From NCBI GenBank assembly GCA_000755425.1, contig BBMT01000016.1, positions 1-64,000 of the forward strand: 64,000 nucleotides of DNA. Reading direction: 5' to 3'. Under the pieces are notes generated by a model. It was given only the letters and a program-made list of their open reading frames with translations. It made no database searches and was not told the origin of the DNA. A program made the translations under genes and the position numbers. Shown here piece after piece: positions 17,999 through 28,029 of the stretch. The DNA comes from Vibrio maritimus (GTDB lineage: Bacteria; Pseudomonadota; Gammaproteobacteria; Enterobacterales; Vibrionaceae). How positions within the stretch are numbered: the stretch's first letter is position 1; each line of letters starts with the position of its first letter.

Positions 17999-18979
17999 CT
18001 AACATAGTGTTCCTTCACTCGTTAGTCCATCGCAATATGTATGCCAAAGTTGCTGAGCTTTAGTTTGTGCCTTGTTCCAATCTGCCGACAAGGTAAACAG
18101 CGCCACGGTCATCGTACTAATCACGGTATTGGCCATCAGCTCTTGCTCATCTTCTGGCGTACCCAGCGGACAAGAAATCTCTCGTTGCGAGGTCATGCGC
18201 TCTTCAATGTAGCTCGAGTTCACCTTGCCGTTTTCTGCCCACCAAATGGTTTGACTTACTTTGGGGTTATACTCGGTCTCACCAGACTGACCTTTAAAAG
18301 AAACCGTTCTCTGAGTTTGCTCCGTTGGTAGGTGCACTAGAGATTCCACTTTAGCGTGCAGCTCTTGGAAGCCGGGGTGGAAACTGCCGCGCAGTGCAAA
18401 CGGTGCATTCGCTGGGTTTAAAGCGCGAGCGACGGTATTGACGGGCGTTCTTAGTCCGTAACGATGCTTCCAATCGAGCATGGTCTTAACTTGCGGCAGA
18501 AAATTCTCAAGGGGTAAGTAAGTAATATTGAACTGCTCAATCTGCTGCTGTGCATCCGCAAGATTATTTGCGGTGGTAATATTAAGCTGGTTTAAATAGT
18601 CTCTCGCGTGCAAGCGGTTATGCATTTTATCCAAATCGCCATGGAGCAAGATTCTCACGCCGCTGTCCGCCAATATCTTGGCTGCGACTAAATGCCACGG
18701 TAAACCTGACGTTTGGCCGGTGCGTTTTCCTGCATACAAAGGCCAATCGAGATCAGCAAAACTCTCTGATGAAGATTTAAGCGCCTGTACAAAACCAGCA
18801 ATTTCCTCTGGCGTTTCATCTCTCACGCGAATGAGCATCATCAACATGGCCATTTGGTCATCACCGACCTCGCCATTCATAAACGCGGCCATGACTTCAC
18901 GAGCCTGAGTTTGCGTCAGCGGACCTCTACCTCGTGAACCACGACCAACCGTGCGAATACATTCTTGAATTAACGACAC
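17999..18979 (-). CDS. ybiB: TrpD2/YbiB-like family protein
   Basis: 326 residues, intact. Resembles anthranilate phosphoribosyltransferase: helical N-domain with REVMAAFMNGEVGDDQMAMLMMLIRVRDET, then LLHGDLDKMHNR, RYGLRTPVNTVARALNPANA. The PRPP-binding motifs are altered compared with TrpD, as in the nucleic-acid-binding TrpD2 group. Such a gene often accompanies nitrate assimilation genes in gammaproteobacteria, where its role is unclear. Sits between cobA and nasT. Confidence 0.75.
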   Translation of the reverse strand: MSLIQECIRTVGRGSRGRGPLTQTQAREVMAAFMNGEVGDDQMAMLMMLIRVRDETPEEIAGFVQALKSSSESFADLDWPLYAGKRTGQTSGLPWHLVAAKILADSGVRILLHGDLDKMHNRLHARDYLNQLNITTANNLADAQQQIEQFNITYLPLENFLPQVKTMLDWKHRYGLRTPVNTVARALNPANAPFALRGSFHPGFQELHAKVESLVHLPTEQTQRTVSFKGQSGETEYNPKVSQTIWWAENGKVNSSYIEERMTSQREISCPLGTPEDEQELMANTVISTMTVALFTLSADWNKAQTKAQQLWHTYCDGLTSEGTLC

Positions 18980-19033
18980 ATCTTCTCCTACTTAATGTGA
19001 CTTTCCCGGCCTAGCGTCCTAATCTCGGTTACT

Positions 19034-19891
19034 TCAAGGCGCCGACACCAACAGCTCATCTTGACTATATTCTTTGGCTATATCAACAAGCTGCTGGCGA
19101 ATCGATACGACTTCACCAATGATCATTAACGCTGGGCTCAAGCCGCGAAGCTGCTCCGCGATTTGATTCAGTTGTGATAGCTCGAAAGTATATACTTCTT
19201 CTTCTGCGCTACAACCTTTACCTATAATAGCAACAGGTGTTGAGGCACTCAGTCCAGCTTGTACTAAACCACTCTGAATTTCGAGGCTCTTCTCCAGCCC
19301 CATGTAGCAAACTAACGTTTGCCCTTGAGCAATCAGCGATGACCACGCTGGCAGTGCACCGGACACTACATTACCGGTGACAAAGGTGACACTGCGCGCC
19401 ACTTTGCGATGGGTTAACGGGATAAGCGCGCTTGAAGAGCAGCCCAGTGCGGCGGTAATGCCTGGAATCACTTCAAACTCAATGTTTGCTTCTTTTAGCG
19501 CCAGTGCTTCTTCGCCGCCACGGCCAAATACAAAAGGGTCACCGCCTTTTAACCTTACTGCGCGATACCCTTTTCGGCCACAATCTTTAAGGATTTCGTT
19601 GATTGAATCTTGATTCAGACTAGGCATACCACAGCGTTTACCTACATAAAATCGTAACGTACTGCTTGGAATCAAATCCAAGATAGGCTGACTGACTAAG
19701 CGATCGTAAACCACAATATCCGCCTGAGATATCCGATTATGGGCAGCCATGGTTAGCAAGTCCGGATCGCCAGGCCCCGCCCCGACAATAGAGACAAAGC
19801 CATTTGCAGAAAGATAAGGCAGCTCATCAATAAAACCGACATCTTGCTGCTGGTGCAAACGGTATGCGTGCTCATTCCTTTGAGTATTCAT
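19034..19891 (-). CDS. cobA: Uroporphyrinogen-III C-methyltransferase
   Basis: 285 residues. Adds two methyl groups from SAM to uroporphyrinogen III, giving precorrin-2 for the siroheme of NirB. Family motifs: VGAGPGDPDLLTMAA, VVYDRLVS, RLKGGDPFVFGRGGEE, EVIPGITAALG, THR. About 30 extra N-terminal residues precede the catalytic domain; there is no CysG-type dehydrogenase/chelatase part, so those steps need another enzyme. 27 bases after nasA. Confidence 0.93.
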   Translation of the reverse strand: MNTQRNEHAYRLHQQQDVGFIDELPYLSANGFVSIVGAGPGDPDLLTMAAHNRISQADIVVYDRLVSQPILDLIPSSTLRFYVGKRCGMPSLNQDSINEILKDCGRKGYRAVRLKGGDPFVFGRGGEEALALKEANIEFEVIPGITAALGCSSSALIPLTHRKVARSVTFVTGNVVSGALPAWSSLIAQGQTLVCYMGLEKSLEIQSGLVQAGLSASTPVAIIGKGCSAEEEVYTFELSQLNQIAEQLRGLSPALMIIGEVVSIRQQLVDIAKEYSQDELLVSAP

Positions 19892-19918
19892 CCTACAACT
19901 CCTTGAGTAACTGAACCA

Positions 19919-22594
19919 TTATTTAACTATCACGTCGATGTGCTGAGCGTGCTGAAAGTGCTGATTGGCGAGTTTTGCCACCTCCGGTAGACAAGAGCCG
20001 CAATTGCTGCCGCATTTGAGCTGGCTTTGAAGCTGGGCGACACTGGTATGGTTTTGAGTTTGAATCGCATCAATGATCTGTTTTTCAGTCACTCTAAAGC
20101 AGCTACAAACCAGCTTGCTTGTCGTCCCCGTTTGGATCGCCTTGAGAAGTTTTGAAAGTGAAAAAGGCTGCCCCAACAGCTGAGAAAGCTGCTCGACATC
20201 AGCATCAAAGGTCTTATTCTCGACTTGAATAATACTTTTAACCGTCAGCGCGGCGTCATCAGCACAGCTTAGCGTCACCCAGCCGTGCTCGGTATCCATC
20301 ACCAATAGCTTGCCTTTAAGGGCGACGCCTGTTGCCTGATTCCAAGTATGCTTCTCTAATGGCACCTGTGTCGCATAGCGCCATAAACGCCCACCAGCAC
20401 CGCTAGTGTCAGTTACTTGCATCGAGGCAAAGTCCGCTAGATCACGTAGCTTGTCACCGCCCTCGCCTATGGCAACCATATAGCTGCCAATGCTAAATGG
20501 AGTGACGCGAACCAGTGTCGATTTAAACGCCGGCTGACCCGAAATAGGGTCAACCACGGATTTTGTCACCTGGTTAACACCACTGCCACCACCAAATTCG
20601 CCTGCCCAGTGCATCGACAAATACACACTGTGCATACTCAAACCTTCGTCTGCTCTGATACGAGCGACCACATTACCGCTGTAACCAGGCAGTGTTAGTT
20701 CAGCAAGTTGCTCCGTTTTAAGCTCTGCTCTTTCAATGGAGAGTGGGTTGAGGTAAAGCGTAGGCTCGACCTCTTTTGGGTAAGCGAAGGAACGTAGCCT
20801 GTGCGCGTCATGGTATGCCATTGGTCGCGGTCACGCCCCGTATTGAGAATGAATTCTTGATGACCGCGAGGCGTTTCTAGGTCAATCGCCTCGGGAACAA
20901 TCAAATTGGCACGCCCAGAAGGTGTCGCAAAGGCGCCGTCGGCGAATGGTCTCTCACCGCCAAGCGGCCATTGCATAGGTTGCCATTGTTGATAATCGTT
21001 TTCAGTCAGTGTACTTAACTTGCTTAAATCAAATAACTGAGGTGCATGTTTGTTGATAGCCGATAACTGAATGTGTTCTTTGAAAATCTCATACTCACTG
21101 TGATACCCAAACCCATCGCTAACATCCATTAGACGACACAAAGCCTGACCTACTTTAGAGATCGCCCACCAATCTGGCCTACTTTCACCGCGCATAGGTA
21201 AGAATGCGCGCTGACGAGACATCATACGCTCAGAATTCGTCACCATACCTTGCTTTTCACCCCATCCTGCTGCGGGTAGCAAAATGTCCGCGTACTGGGC
21301 GATATCAGAATCAGCGCAGATATCCGACACGATTACCAACTCACAGCGCTTGAGCGCTCGTTTGATTTTCTGACTTTGTGGCAGTGATACGACTGGATTG
21401 GTCGCCATGATCCAAACCGCTTTCACTTCACCGCGTTCTATCGCATCAAACAGATCCACCGCTTTCAAGCCGTGTTTGGTTGCCATGTCTGGTGCCTGCC
21501 AAATCGCCCTAACTTGCTCTATCGACTCAGCATCAAAACCACGATGGGCAGCCAATTGATTTGCCAGTCCCCCCACCTCTCGTCCCCCCATGGCATTGGC
21601 TGGCCAGTAATCGAAAATGGGCCGCACCCTTCACGACCGATTTTACCCGTTAGCAGGTGAGCATTAATAATGGCATTGCTTTATCAGTCCCATTCTCAGC
21701 CTGATTCACGCCTTGGCAATAAAGTGTAATCACGCGCTGCTTGGTCGAGAACCAATGATAGAACTGTTTAAGGCTAGTTTTATCGACTTGAGTTTGCTCT
21801 GCGACAGCATCAAGGGAACAAGACGGTTGTTTTAGCGCTTTCATCAGCGCATCTGCACCTTGCGTGTGCTTGTTAATATACTCGGTGTCAAGCTGCTTGG
21901 TGTCCTCACAATACCGTGCCAAGCCCATAAACAGTGCCACATCGCTGTCACTCACAAGAGGCAGGTGGAGATCCGCTTGCTCTGCAGTCATGGTTTTTCG
22001 AGGGTCGATCACCACCAGCTTTAAGTTGGGATTTGATTCTCTCGCTTGTTGAATTCGGCGAAAGACGATTGGGTGTGTCCAGGCCATATTGGAGCCGACT
22101 AACACAATCATCTCCGCCAACTCAAGGTCTTGATAATTCACTGGCACGACATCTTCACCAAATGCACGAACGTGCGACGCAACCGCAGACGACATACAAA
22201 GTCGAGAGTTGGTATCAATGTTGGCGCTGCCAATAAATCCTTTCATAAGCTTATTAGCAACATAGTAATCTTCTGTCAGCAGTTGACCCGAGACGTACAT
22301 AGATAGCGCATCACTGCCGTGTTGCTGTTTGATGTCATAAAACCGCTCTGCGATGGTATCAATCGCTTCTTGCCATGATGCCTGTTTACCGTTGATTTTA
22401 GGGTACAACAATCTCGCAGGCCCAGTATGGCTTTGATCTAAAGATGAACCTTTAACACACAGCGCCCCCATGTTTGCTGGATGCGAAAAGTCGCCACTCG
22501 TTGATGCTTGATTCGGGGTACTGACACACTTGGCCACCAAGCCGCAGCCGACACCACAATAAGGACAGGTTGTTTTGACACTTCTCGGCTTCAT
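19919..22594 (-). CDS. nasA: Assimilatory nitrate reductase catalytic subunit (three apparent frameshifts)
   Basis: Reduces nitrate to nitrite in the cytoplasm. Corrected length 892 residues. N-terminal [4Fe-4S] motif [11 protein letters not shown], molybdopterin-guanine dinucleotide domain ([37 protein letters not shown]), and a C-terminal BFD-like [2Fe-2S] domain ([25 protein letters not shown]) as in Klebsiella NasA. Breaks near 21677 and 21597 (each one A lost in GCAAATGCC or CCAAATGCC) and 20777 (one A lost in A5). No NasB-type NADH reductase subunit is nearby, so the electron donor is unknown. First gene of the unit, behind a leader terminator. Confidence 0.93.
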
Positions 22595-22623
22595 AGCTTC
22601 TCCTTGAGCCCGGCGACATCGAT

Positions 22624-22663
22624 AAAAAAGGCGCCTCTTCTTATTTCAAGAAGAGGCGCCTTT
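22624..22663 (-). terminator. Intrinsic terminator in the nasA leader (attenuator)
   Basis: Minus-strand AAAGGCGCCTCTTCTT pairs with AAGAAGAGGCGCCTTT (16 perfect pairs, 5-base loop), followed by a T-run. It is only 30 bases upstream of the nasA ATG. The next gene upstream is divergent, so it cannot be another gene's terminator on this strand. Consistent with NasT-dependent readthrough. Confidence 0.85.
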
Positions 22664-22698
22664 GCCATTGACGAGTTAGTTATTGTTCACGGTCATCT

Positions 22699-22721
22699 GT
22701 CTTGTCGTTTCAACAAGACAC
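22699..22721 (-). other. Leader hairpin upstream of the nasA attenuator
   Basis: TGTCTTGT pairs perfectly with ACAAGACA around a 7-base loop, between the probable promoter and the terminator. Candidate for the upstream RNA element read by an antiterminator, although the loop is not the usual ANTAR hexaloop. Confidence 0.5.
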
Positions 22722-22740
22722 AGCCTTTGATAAGAGAGTG

Positions 22741-22756
22741 AGCAAGAATGGTTCCA
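22741..22756 (-). promoter_or_regulatory. Sigma-54-like promoter of the nasA operon
   Basis: Minus-strand TGGAACCATTCTTGCT fits the -24/-12 consensus with the invariant GG and GC correctly spaced. A partial NtrC-like site, TGCACT-N4-TGGGGA, lies at 22809-22824, about 85 bases upstream of the expected start point, a usual enhancer distance. Confidence 0.65.
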
Positions 22757-22941
22757 ATAACGATAGTGTTATTTATCAGTTAGTTACGAAACTAGACGTG
22801 TTTTCCGGTGCACTATTTTGGGGAGACGCACAAATAATGGGCGCCTATTGCTCGATTTGTGGGTAACTAACAGTAATGTACTTCCTTTACCATACCTTGA
22901 GCGCTAAACTCTAGCTTTACTCACAAAATTAGCGTTCAACT

Positions 22942-23759
22942 ATGACAGCTTCAAAAATCAAATTCATCGCAACCGACATGGATGGAACCCTGTTAGACGA
23001 ACAAAGCCAACTTCCAGAGCAGTTTCCTGCGTTATTTCAAAGGCTAAAGTCTCAAGGCATTCTGTTTGCTGCGGCGTCCGGACGTCAATACTATAGCTTG
23101 CGTGATACCTTTGCTGACTACCAAGACGAGATGCTGTTTATCGCTGAAAATGGCACTATGGTCATGCATCAGGACAAAGAGCTGTATAGCTGTACGCTTG
23201 ATTCAGCTTCCGTGCCTGACATCATTCGCCAAGCCCGTACGATCTCCGGTGCGTTTATTGTGCTGTGTGGTAAGAAAGGTGCTTACATCGAAACACAAGA
23301 CCCAAAAGCACTTCAGGAAATCAATAAGTACTACCACCGCTGCCAATATGTTGACGATTTGCTTCGCGTAGAAGACGAATTTATTAAAGTTGCTCTACTG
23401 CACTTTGATGGCTCTGAGGCTCATATCGAACCCGTGATCCGCCCAGCATTTGGTGAGGAATTTCAAGTCGTGGTTAGCGCTAAGATTTGGCTCGATGTAA
23501 TGAACAAAGTCGCATCAAAAGGTGCGGCAATTCGCCACTTACAGCAAACCATGGACTTTACTTTTGAGCAGACCATGAGTTTGGTGACTACTTTAACGAT
23601 GTGGAGATGTTGAAGGAGAGTTATTACTCTTACGCAATGGAAAATGCCCACCCGGGTGTTAAAGAACTTGCGCGTTTCTCTGCACCGAGCAACACAGAAG
23701 ATGGTGTGATTAAAGCGGTCAACGCCTTTCTCGATGCTGAGCTAGCTGTCGCCAAATAG
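22942..23759 (+). CDS. Cof-type HAD-IIB sugar-phosphatase-like hydrolase (one apparent frameshift)
   Basis: Corrected length 272 residues. Motif I FIATDMDGTLLDE (nucleophile Asp), motif II AAASGRQYYSL, motif III Lys near KGAAIRHLQQ, motif IV GDYFNDVEML. Cof/YbiV family members dephosphorylate sugar phosphates or flavin and pyridoxal phosphates; the substrate here is not determinable. The frame breaks near 23582 (T lost in TTT), just before motif IV; repair restores GDYFNDVEML exactly. Divergent from nasA. Confidence 0.88.
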
Positions 23760-23788
23760 AAGCCATACAAACAGGTTCACTATGAAAA

Positions 23789-23812
23789 AAGAGCATGCCT
23801 AGGCATGCTCTT
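23789..23812. terminator. Bidirectional terminator between the HAD gene and moaE
   Basis: AAGAGCATGCC / GGCATGCTCTT with a 2-base loop; A-run on one side and a T-rich stretch on the other, between two convergent genes. Confidence 0.8.
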
Positions 23813-23813
23813 G

Positions 23814-24269
23814 TTATTTTTGCCAGCGCTCAGCGGCCTGAGCGTCGGACTCGCGAGACTCGACCCATCGAGTTGACTCTGTCGTGCGTTCTTTCTTCCA
23901 AAATGGTGCCTTGGTTTTCAAGTAATCCATAATGAATTCACAGGCTTCAAACGCCGCGCCGCGGTGAGCACTAGATACACCAACAAACACGATTTGATCA
24001 CCTGCATCTAGATCGCCGACACGGTGTATGACACGAATACCGTTCAGCATCCATCTCGTTTCCGCTTCATCGCAGATTTTCTCTAAAGCGCGTTCCGTCA
24101 TTCCCGGATAATGCTCAAGCGACATGCCTTGCACATTGTCGCCTAGGTTCATATCACGCACTTTGCCCGTAAATGTCACTATTGCACCCGATGCGCTGCC
24201 CTCAGCCAGAGCTTCATACTCAGCACCTACCGAAAAGTCTTGCTGCTGAACCGATACTTGAATGGTCAT
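23814..24269 (-). CDS. moaE: Molybdopterin synthase catalytic subunit
   Basis: Transfers sulfur from MoaD thiocarboxylate to cPMP, forming molybdopterin. 151 residues from the ATG at 24269. Cues: GAIVTFTGKVRD, LEHYPGMTERALE, RVIHRVGDLDAGDQIVFVGVSSAHR, and the active-site Lys region KTKAPFWKKE. As given, its frame is fused to moaD; this is most likely due to one missing G in the run at 24274-24278. The natural reading has moaD ending TGA one base before this ATG. Confidence 0.9.
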   Translation of the reverse strand: MTIQVSVQQQDFSVGAEYEALAEGSASGAIVTFTGKVRDMNLGDNVQGMSLEHYPGMTERALEKICDEAETRWMLNGIRVIHRVGDLDAGDQIVFVGVSSAHRGAAFEACEFIMDYLKTKAPFWKKERTTESTRWVESRESDAQAAERWQK

Positions 24270-24270
24270 A

Positions 24271-24515
24271 TCACCCCCAGTAACTGGAGGGAAAAAGGCC
24301 ACTTCATCACCGTCACTAACGGTCGCCGTCAGCGGTACAATGTCCTGATTCACAGCCGCCAACAACTTACCAGAATCAAGAGCCAAGTCCCACTTGCCCT
24401 CTTGCTTTGCTAAGTGAGCGCGGATAGCTTCGACCGTGTCAAAACTGGCCTCAAGTTCAAGCGCGTCAACACCAACCAATTCGCGAGTTTGAGCAAAAAA
24501 CAGTACTTTAATCAT
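24271..24515 (-). CDS. moaD: Molybdopterin synthase sulfur carrier subunit (stop masked by an indel)
   Basis: Ubiquitin-like carrier, 81 residues after correction, ending in the essential VTGG whose terminal Gly becomes a thiocarboxylate. Start [28 protein letters not shown] at the end. The run of five G at 24274-24278 (read as C on the plus strand) is one short: with six G the codons are GGG GGG TGA. As given, the protein would run on into MoaE, leaving no free Gly-Gly end. Overlaps the moaC stop by 4 bases. Confidence 0.85.
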
Positions 24516-24991
24516 GATTCCACCTTAAAGTGACCTGACTTACCGCCGGTTTTTTCTAGTAATCGGACGCTGTCGATGACCATGTCTTTTTGTACGGCTT
24601 TGCACATGTCGTAAATCGTCAACGCCGCGACAGAAGCTGCAGTCAGTGCTTCCATTTCTACACCCGTTTTACCCGCGAGCTTACACACGGATTCGATGCG
24701 TACTTTGTTTTCACTTTCCAGCGCCTCTAGCTGCACTTCAACTTTAGAAAGCAACAGCGGATGACATAGCGGGATCAAGTCCCAAGTTTTCTTCGCCGCT
24801 TGAATACCCGCAATACGTGCGGTAGCAAACACATCCCCTTTGTGATGGTTGCCAGAGGTAATCATTTTCAGCGTTTCCGGTGCCATATGCACAAACGCTT
24901 CTGCACGCGCTTCGCGAACGGTCTCAGCCTTAGCTGAAACATCGACCATGTTGGCCTCGCCCGATGCATTAATATGTGTAAATTCCGACAT
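24512..24991 (-). CDS. moaC: Cyclic pyranopterin monophosphate synthase
   Basis: 159 residues, full length. With MoaA converts GTP-derived 3',8-cH2GTP to cPMP. Motifs: [18 protein letters not shown] at the start, [13 protein letters not shown] (catalytic His region), [34 protein letters not shown]. Between moaB and moaD in a tight operon. Confidence 0.95.
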   Translation of the reverse strand: MSEFTHINASGEANMVDVSAKAETVREARAEAFVHMAPETLKMITSGNHHKGDVFATARIAGIQAAKKTWDLIPLCHPLLLSKVEVQLEALESENKVRIESVCKLAGKTGVEMEALTAASVAALTIYDMCKAVQKDMVIDSVRLLEKTGGKSGHFKVES

Positions 24992-25006
24992 GGCTAACCC
25001 CGACAG

Positions 25007-25519
25007 TTACTTAGTTAGGTGAGGCATGAAGTTACAAGGGCGATGACTTGCATCGAGCTGCTGCTTAATGATTTTCGTCCAACCCGTGCGACATGCACCT
25101 GTCGAACCCGGCATCGCAAAGATCACCGTGTGATTAGCAAAACCAGCAATCGCACGTGACTGAATCGTCGAAGTACCAATCTCTTCGTAAGATACCGCTC
25201 GGAATAGCTCACCGAAGCCTTCTACTTGCTTATCGAAAAGAGGTACCAGCGCTTCTGGAGTGCTGTCACGAGAGGTAAAACCTGTACCGCCAGTGATCAT
25301 CACTGCTTGAACGCTTTCGTCAGCAATCCACTGTGAAACCACTGCGCGGATTTGGTAGATGTCATCGATAACGATTTTTTTGTCCGCAAGCGTGTGACCC
25401 GCTTCTTGCAGGTTTTCAACCAGGTAACGACCTGATGTGTCGTTCTCTTCTGTACGTGTATCTGAAACGGTTAGCACTGCGATATTCGCAGGCACAAATT
25501 TGCTCTCTGCGTGACCCAT
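25007..25519 (-). CDS. moaB: MoaB family molybdenum cofactor protein
   Basis: 170 residues from the ATG at 25519, preceded by AGGGTG at good spacing; an in-frame GTG three codons earlier was rejected. MogA/MoaB fold: IAVLTVSDTRTEENDTSG, MITGGTGFTSRDSTPEAL, FAMPGSTGACRTGW. The MogA group adenylylates molybdopterin; the exact role of MoaB is less settled. Confidence 0.9.
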   Translation of the reverse strand: MGHAESKFVPANIAVLTVSDTRTEENDTSGRYLVENLQEAGHTLADKKIVIDDIYQIRAVVSQWIADESVQAVMITGGTGFTSRDSTPEALVPLFDKQVEGFGELFRAVSYEEIGTSTIQSRAIAGFANHTVIFAMPGSTGACRTGWTKIIKQQLDASHRPCNFMPHLTK

Positions 25520-25566
25520 GATTTTCACCCTATAAAAACTGTAAACATTAAAATCGGCGACGCGAA

Positions 25567-26556
25567 TTAGCCGCCGATGGATGCCAAGTGTGGCGTCATT
25601 CCTGAATTGCCATCATGTAGGAAGTGACTGGCCGACTTGGTCTGTAATTGTGCTTGAATGCGCTCGATTAGCGCCTGCTCCTGCGCGTCTTCTTGCAGTA
25701 AGTCTCGCAGCTCTACACCATGCTCGCCAAACAAGCATAAGTGCAGTTTACCCATTGCTGAGACACGCAAGCGGTTACAACTTTCGCAGAAGTTTTTCTC
25801 GTATGGCATGATCAAACCAATCTCGCCTTTGTAATCGGCATGCACGAATACTTGAGCCGGGCCGTCGTTGTTTTGACGAGCTTTCAGTATCCAACCGTTA
25901 GCGATAAGTTGATTGCGTATGTCCACACCTGAGACATGATGATTTTGAAACAGCTCGTCCATTTCACCGGTTTGCATCAGCTCGATAAACCTAAGCTGGA
26001 TAGGACGATCTTTGATCCAGTTAAGGAACGACGGCAGCTCTTTGGCGTTGAGATCTTTCATTAACACTACATTGACTTTGACCTGCTCGTAGCCGATCTC
26101 AAACGCGCGGTCGATACCCGCCATCACCTCGGTAAATTTATTCTCACCCGTAATTTGGTGGAACATACGAGGATCAAGGCTATCAACGCTAACGTTAATA
26201 TGAGTCAAACCCGCTTGCTGCCATGTATCAACCTGCTTTGCCATACGATAACCGTTAGTTGTCGTAGCCACTTTGCTGATGCCAGGAGTATTAGCGACCG
26301 TTTCAATGATCTGAGGGAAATCCTTCCTAAGACTAGGCTCACCACCAGTAATACGCACCTTTGACGTGCCACAATCTGCAAATGCAGTGACAACACGCTT
26401 TATTTCAGGCAGCGTCAAAAAGGCTGGTCTTTTGTGACCAGGCGGTTTGTAGCCATCAGGGAGGCAATATGTACATCGGAAATTACAGACATCTGTAACC
26501 GACAAGCGCAAGTAATAAAACTTGCGATGGAATTTATCTTCGAATTGTTGCGCCAC
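25567..26556 (-). CDS. moaA: GTP 3',8-cyclase
   Basis: Radical SAM enzyme, first step of molybdenum cofactor synthesis. 329 residues using the GTG at 26556, the exact length of E. coli MoaA; a TTG further upstream falls inside the leader element. N-terminal radical SAM cluster [35 protein letters not shown]-terminal cluster [21 protein letters not shown]. The usual C-terminal GG is represented by the final SIGG. First gene of moaABCDE. Confidence 0.95.
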   Translation of the reverse strand: MAQQFEDKFHRKFYYLRLSVTDVCNFRCTYCLPDGYKPPGHKRPAFLTLPEIKRVVTAFADCGTSKVRITGGEPSLRKDFPQIIETVANTPGISKVATTTNGYRMAKQVDTWQQAGLTHINVSVDSLDPRMFHQITGENKFTEVMAGIDRAFEIGYEQVKVNVVLMKDLNAKELPSFLNWIKDRPIQLRFIELMQTGEMDELFQNHHVSGVDIRNQLIANGWILKARQNNDGPAQVFVHADYKGEIGLIMPYEKNFCESCNRLRVSAMGKLHLCLFGEHGVELRDLLQEDAQEQALIERIQAQLQTKSASHFLHDGNSGMTPHLASIGG

Positions 26557-26559
26557 GGA

Positions 26560-26697
26560 ACACCTTTCCAAACACGGGAGGCGTGATCATTTCCAATCAA
26601 GCCTTGTGACCTTCTGTCACTGGCTCAACACGCTTATCTAGATGGACATCCTAATTCAAGGAGAAAGTCCCGCCGACTTAGCGTCGTGAGCTCGGAG
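26560..26697 (-). promoter_or_regulatory. Moco riboswitch (MOCO RNA motif) upstream of moaA
   Basis: The last part of the leader, CGCCTCCCGTGTTTGGAAAG, just before the start codon is almost identical to the leader I know from E. coli moaA (TCGCCTCCCGTATCTGGAAA). Upstream, GCGTG and CACGC enclose a nested hairpin (GAGCC...GGCTT, GTGAC...GTCAC). The 5' boundary is approximate. In E. coli this RNA represses moaA when molybdenum cofactor is plentiful. Confidence 0.75.
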
Positions 26698-26921
26698 TTA
26701 TGGCAATTAGCGAAAAAGTCACTAACAGCGTGCGAGTAAAATACTCAATAACGACAGGGTTTTCCAGCTTTGCAATCAAAAAACCTTATCTATTCGTCAT
26801 TTTTATTATAGTTGAGTATCACAAATGAACAATTTACCCTATGTTATTGCTCTTCGAACACTAGCAGCGGCTTGTGTTTGCTAGGCTATAAAACAATGAA
26901 ACCACATAAAAGAAGTATAAG

Positions 26922-27806
26922 ATGAGCATATATTCATCAAAAAAAGTCGTGGCGATTGGTGGCGGTCACGGTTTAGGGCGCATGTTGGCTGCGCTGAAAG
27001 ATTTTGGCTCCAATGCCACAGGCATTGTCGCAACGACTGACAACGGCGGTTCCACCGGCCGTATTCGAGAGTGCCAAGGTGGCATTGCTTGGGGTGACAC
27101 TCGCAACTGTATCAACCAGCTCATTACCGACCCGTCTATCGGTTCAATGATGTTTGAGTATCGTTTCAAAGGCACGGGCGACCTGAATGGTCACAACCTT
27201 GGTAATCTTATGCTTACTGCATTGGATAACTTATCTGTCCGCCCTCTCGACGCAATTGAGCTGATCAGAGACTTGCTTAAAGTCGATGTAAATATCATCC
27301 AATGTCTGAGCACCCTTCAGATCTCAAAGCACTTTCGGTAGAAGGAAAATGGGTTACGGGTGAAACCTCCGTGGATGAAATGGAACAAGATCTACAGCGT
27401 CTTGATTTAGAACCTGTCGTACCTGCGACAAAAGAAGCGGTGGATGCGATTCTCCAAGCGGACTGTATTGTGCTTGGGCCTGGTAGTTTTCTCACCAGTA
27501 TCATGCCACCGCTTTTGCTTGCTGAACTCAGCCAAGCCATTAACAGTAATACCAAAGCCAAAGTGGTATTTGTTGAGAACTATCACCAGAGTATGGCCCG
27601 GCAGGAAGAATGACGCTGGAGCAAAAACTGCAGTGGTGCGAGCGCGCTTTACATGGTCGAAAACTCGATGTCATTTTAGGGGAACAGGCACACCCAGATA
27701 TTTGTTCACGCTGGAACTGTATGACTCAGCCTCTGGCCTCACCCAATCGTGATTGGCGCATGATAGGAATAAACTCAAGCAAGCGATTGAATCGCTGCTG
27801 CAATAA
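26922..27806 (+). CDS. YvcK/CofD-like gluconeogenesis factor (three apparent frameshifts)
   Basis: Corrected length 295 residues. [42 protein letters not shown] and [10 protein letters not shown] are the nucleotide-sugar and phosphate-binding motifs of the YvcK/CofD family; [13 protein letters not shown] lies in the C-terminal half. YvcK proteins bind UDP-sugars and influence carbon flux and cell shape in some bacteria. Breaks near 27300 (C lost in CCC), 27587 (C lost in CCC) and 27759 (C lost in CC); repair gives [23 protein letters not shown] and [17 protein letters not shown]. Divergent from moaA. Confidence 0.85.
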
Positions 27807-27836
27807 GCCCATGACGATTCGCTGAATATACCCAAC

Positions 27837-27882
27837 AAAAAGCCTCATGCTCAGTCACTTAGACATAGTTGAGGCTTTTTTG
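27837..27882 (+). terminator. Terminator after the YvcK-like gene
   Basis: AAAGCCTCA (perfect arm) pairs with TGAGGCTTT, long loop, then a T-run. Confidence 0.75.
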
Positions 27883-28029
27883 TATGTCAGGTAAGTATTC
27901 ACTCACAGTTCCTCACTGCTATTCTGATAAAAACCCTACTTAGTTAACAATTGCTAACCAAGCAAATTGTTGCGCTGCCATGAATGCATCACTCTACCAT
28001 CACAACAATCAAAATAGCGAAGTGCCGAC

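Noticed and set aside
22655-22666. GGC-AAAGGC-GCC, an ANTAR-type hexaloop (A1, G4) overlapping the 5' arm of the nasA terminator
   Set aside because: Loop and position fit an ANTAR P2 element, but the stem has only three pairs and the flanks do not extend it; I do not call it.
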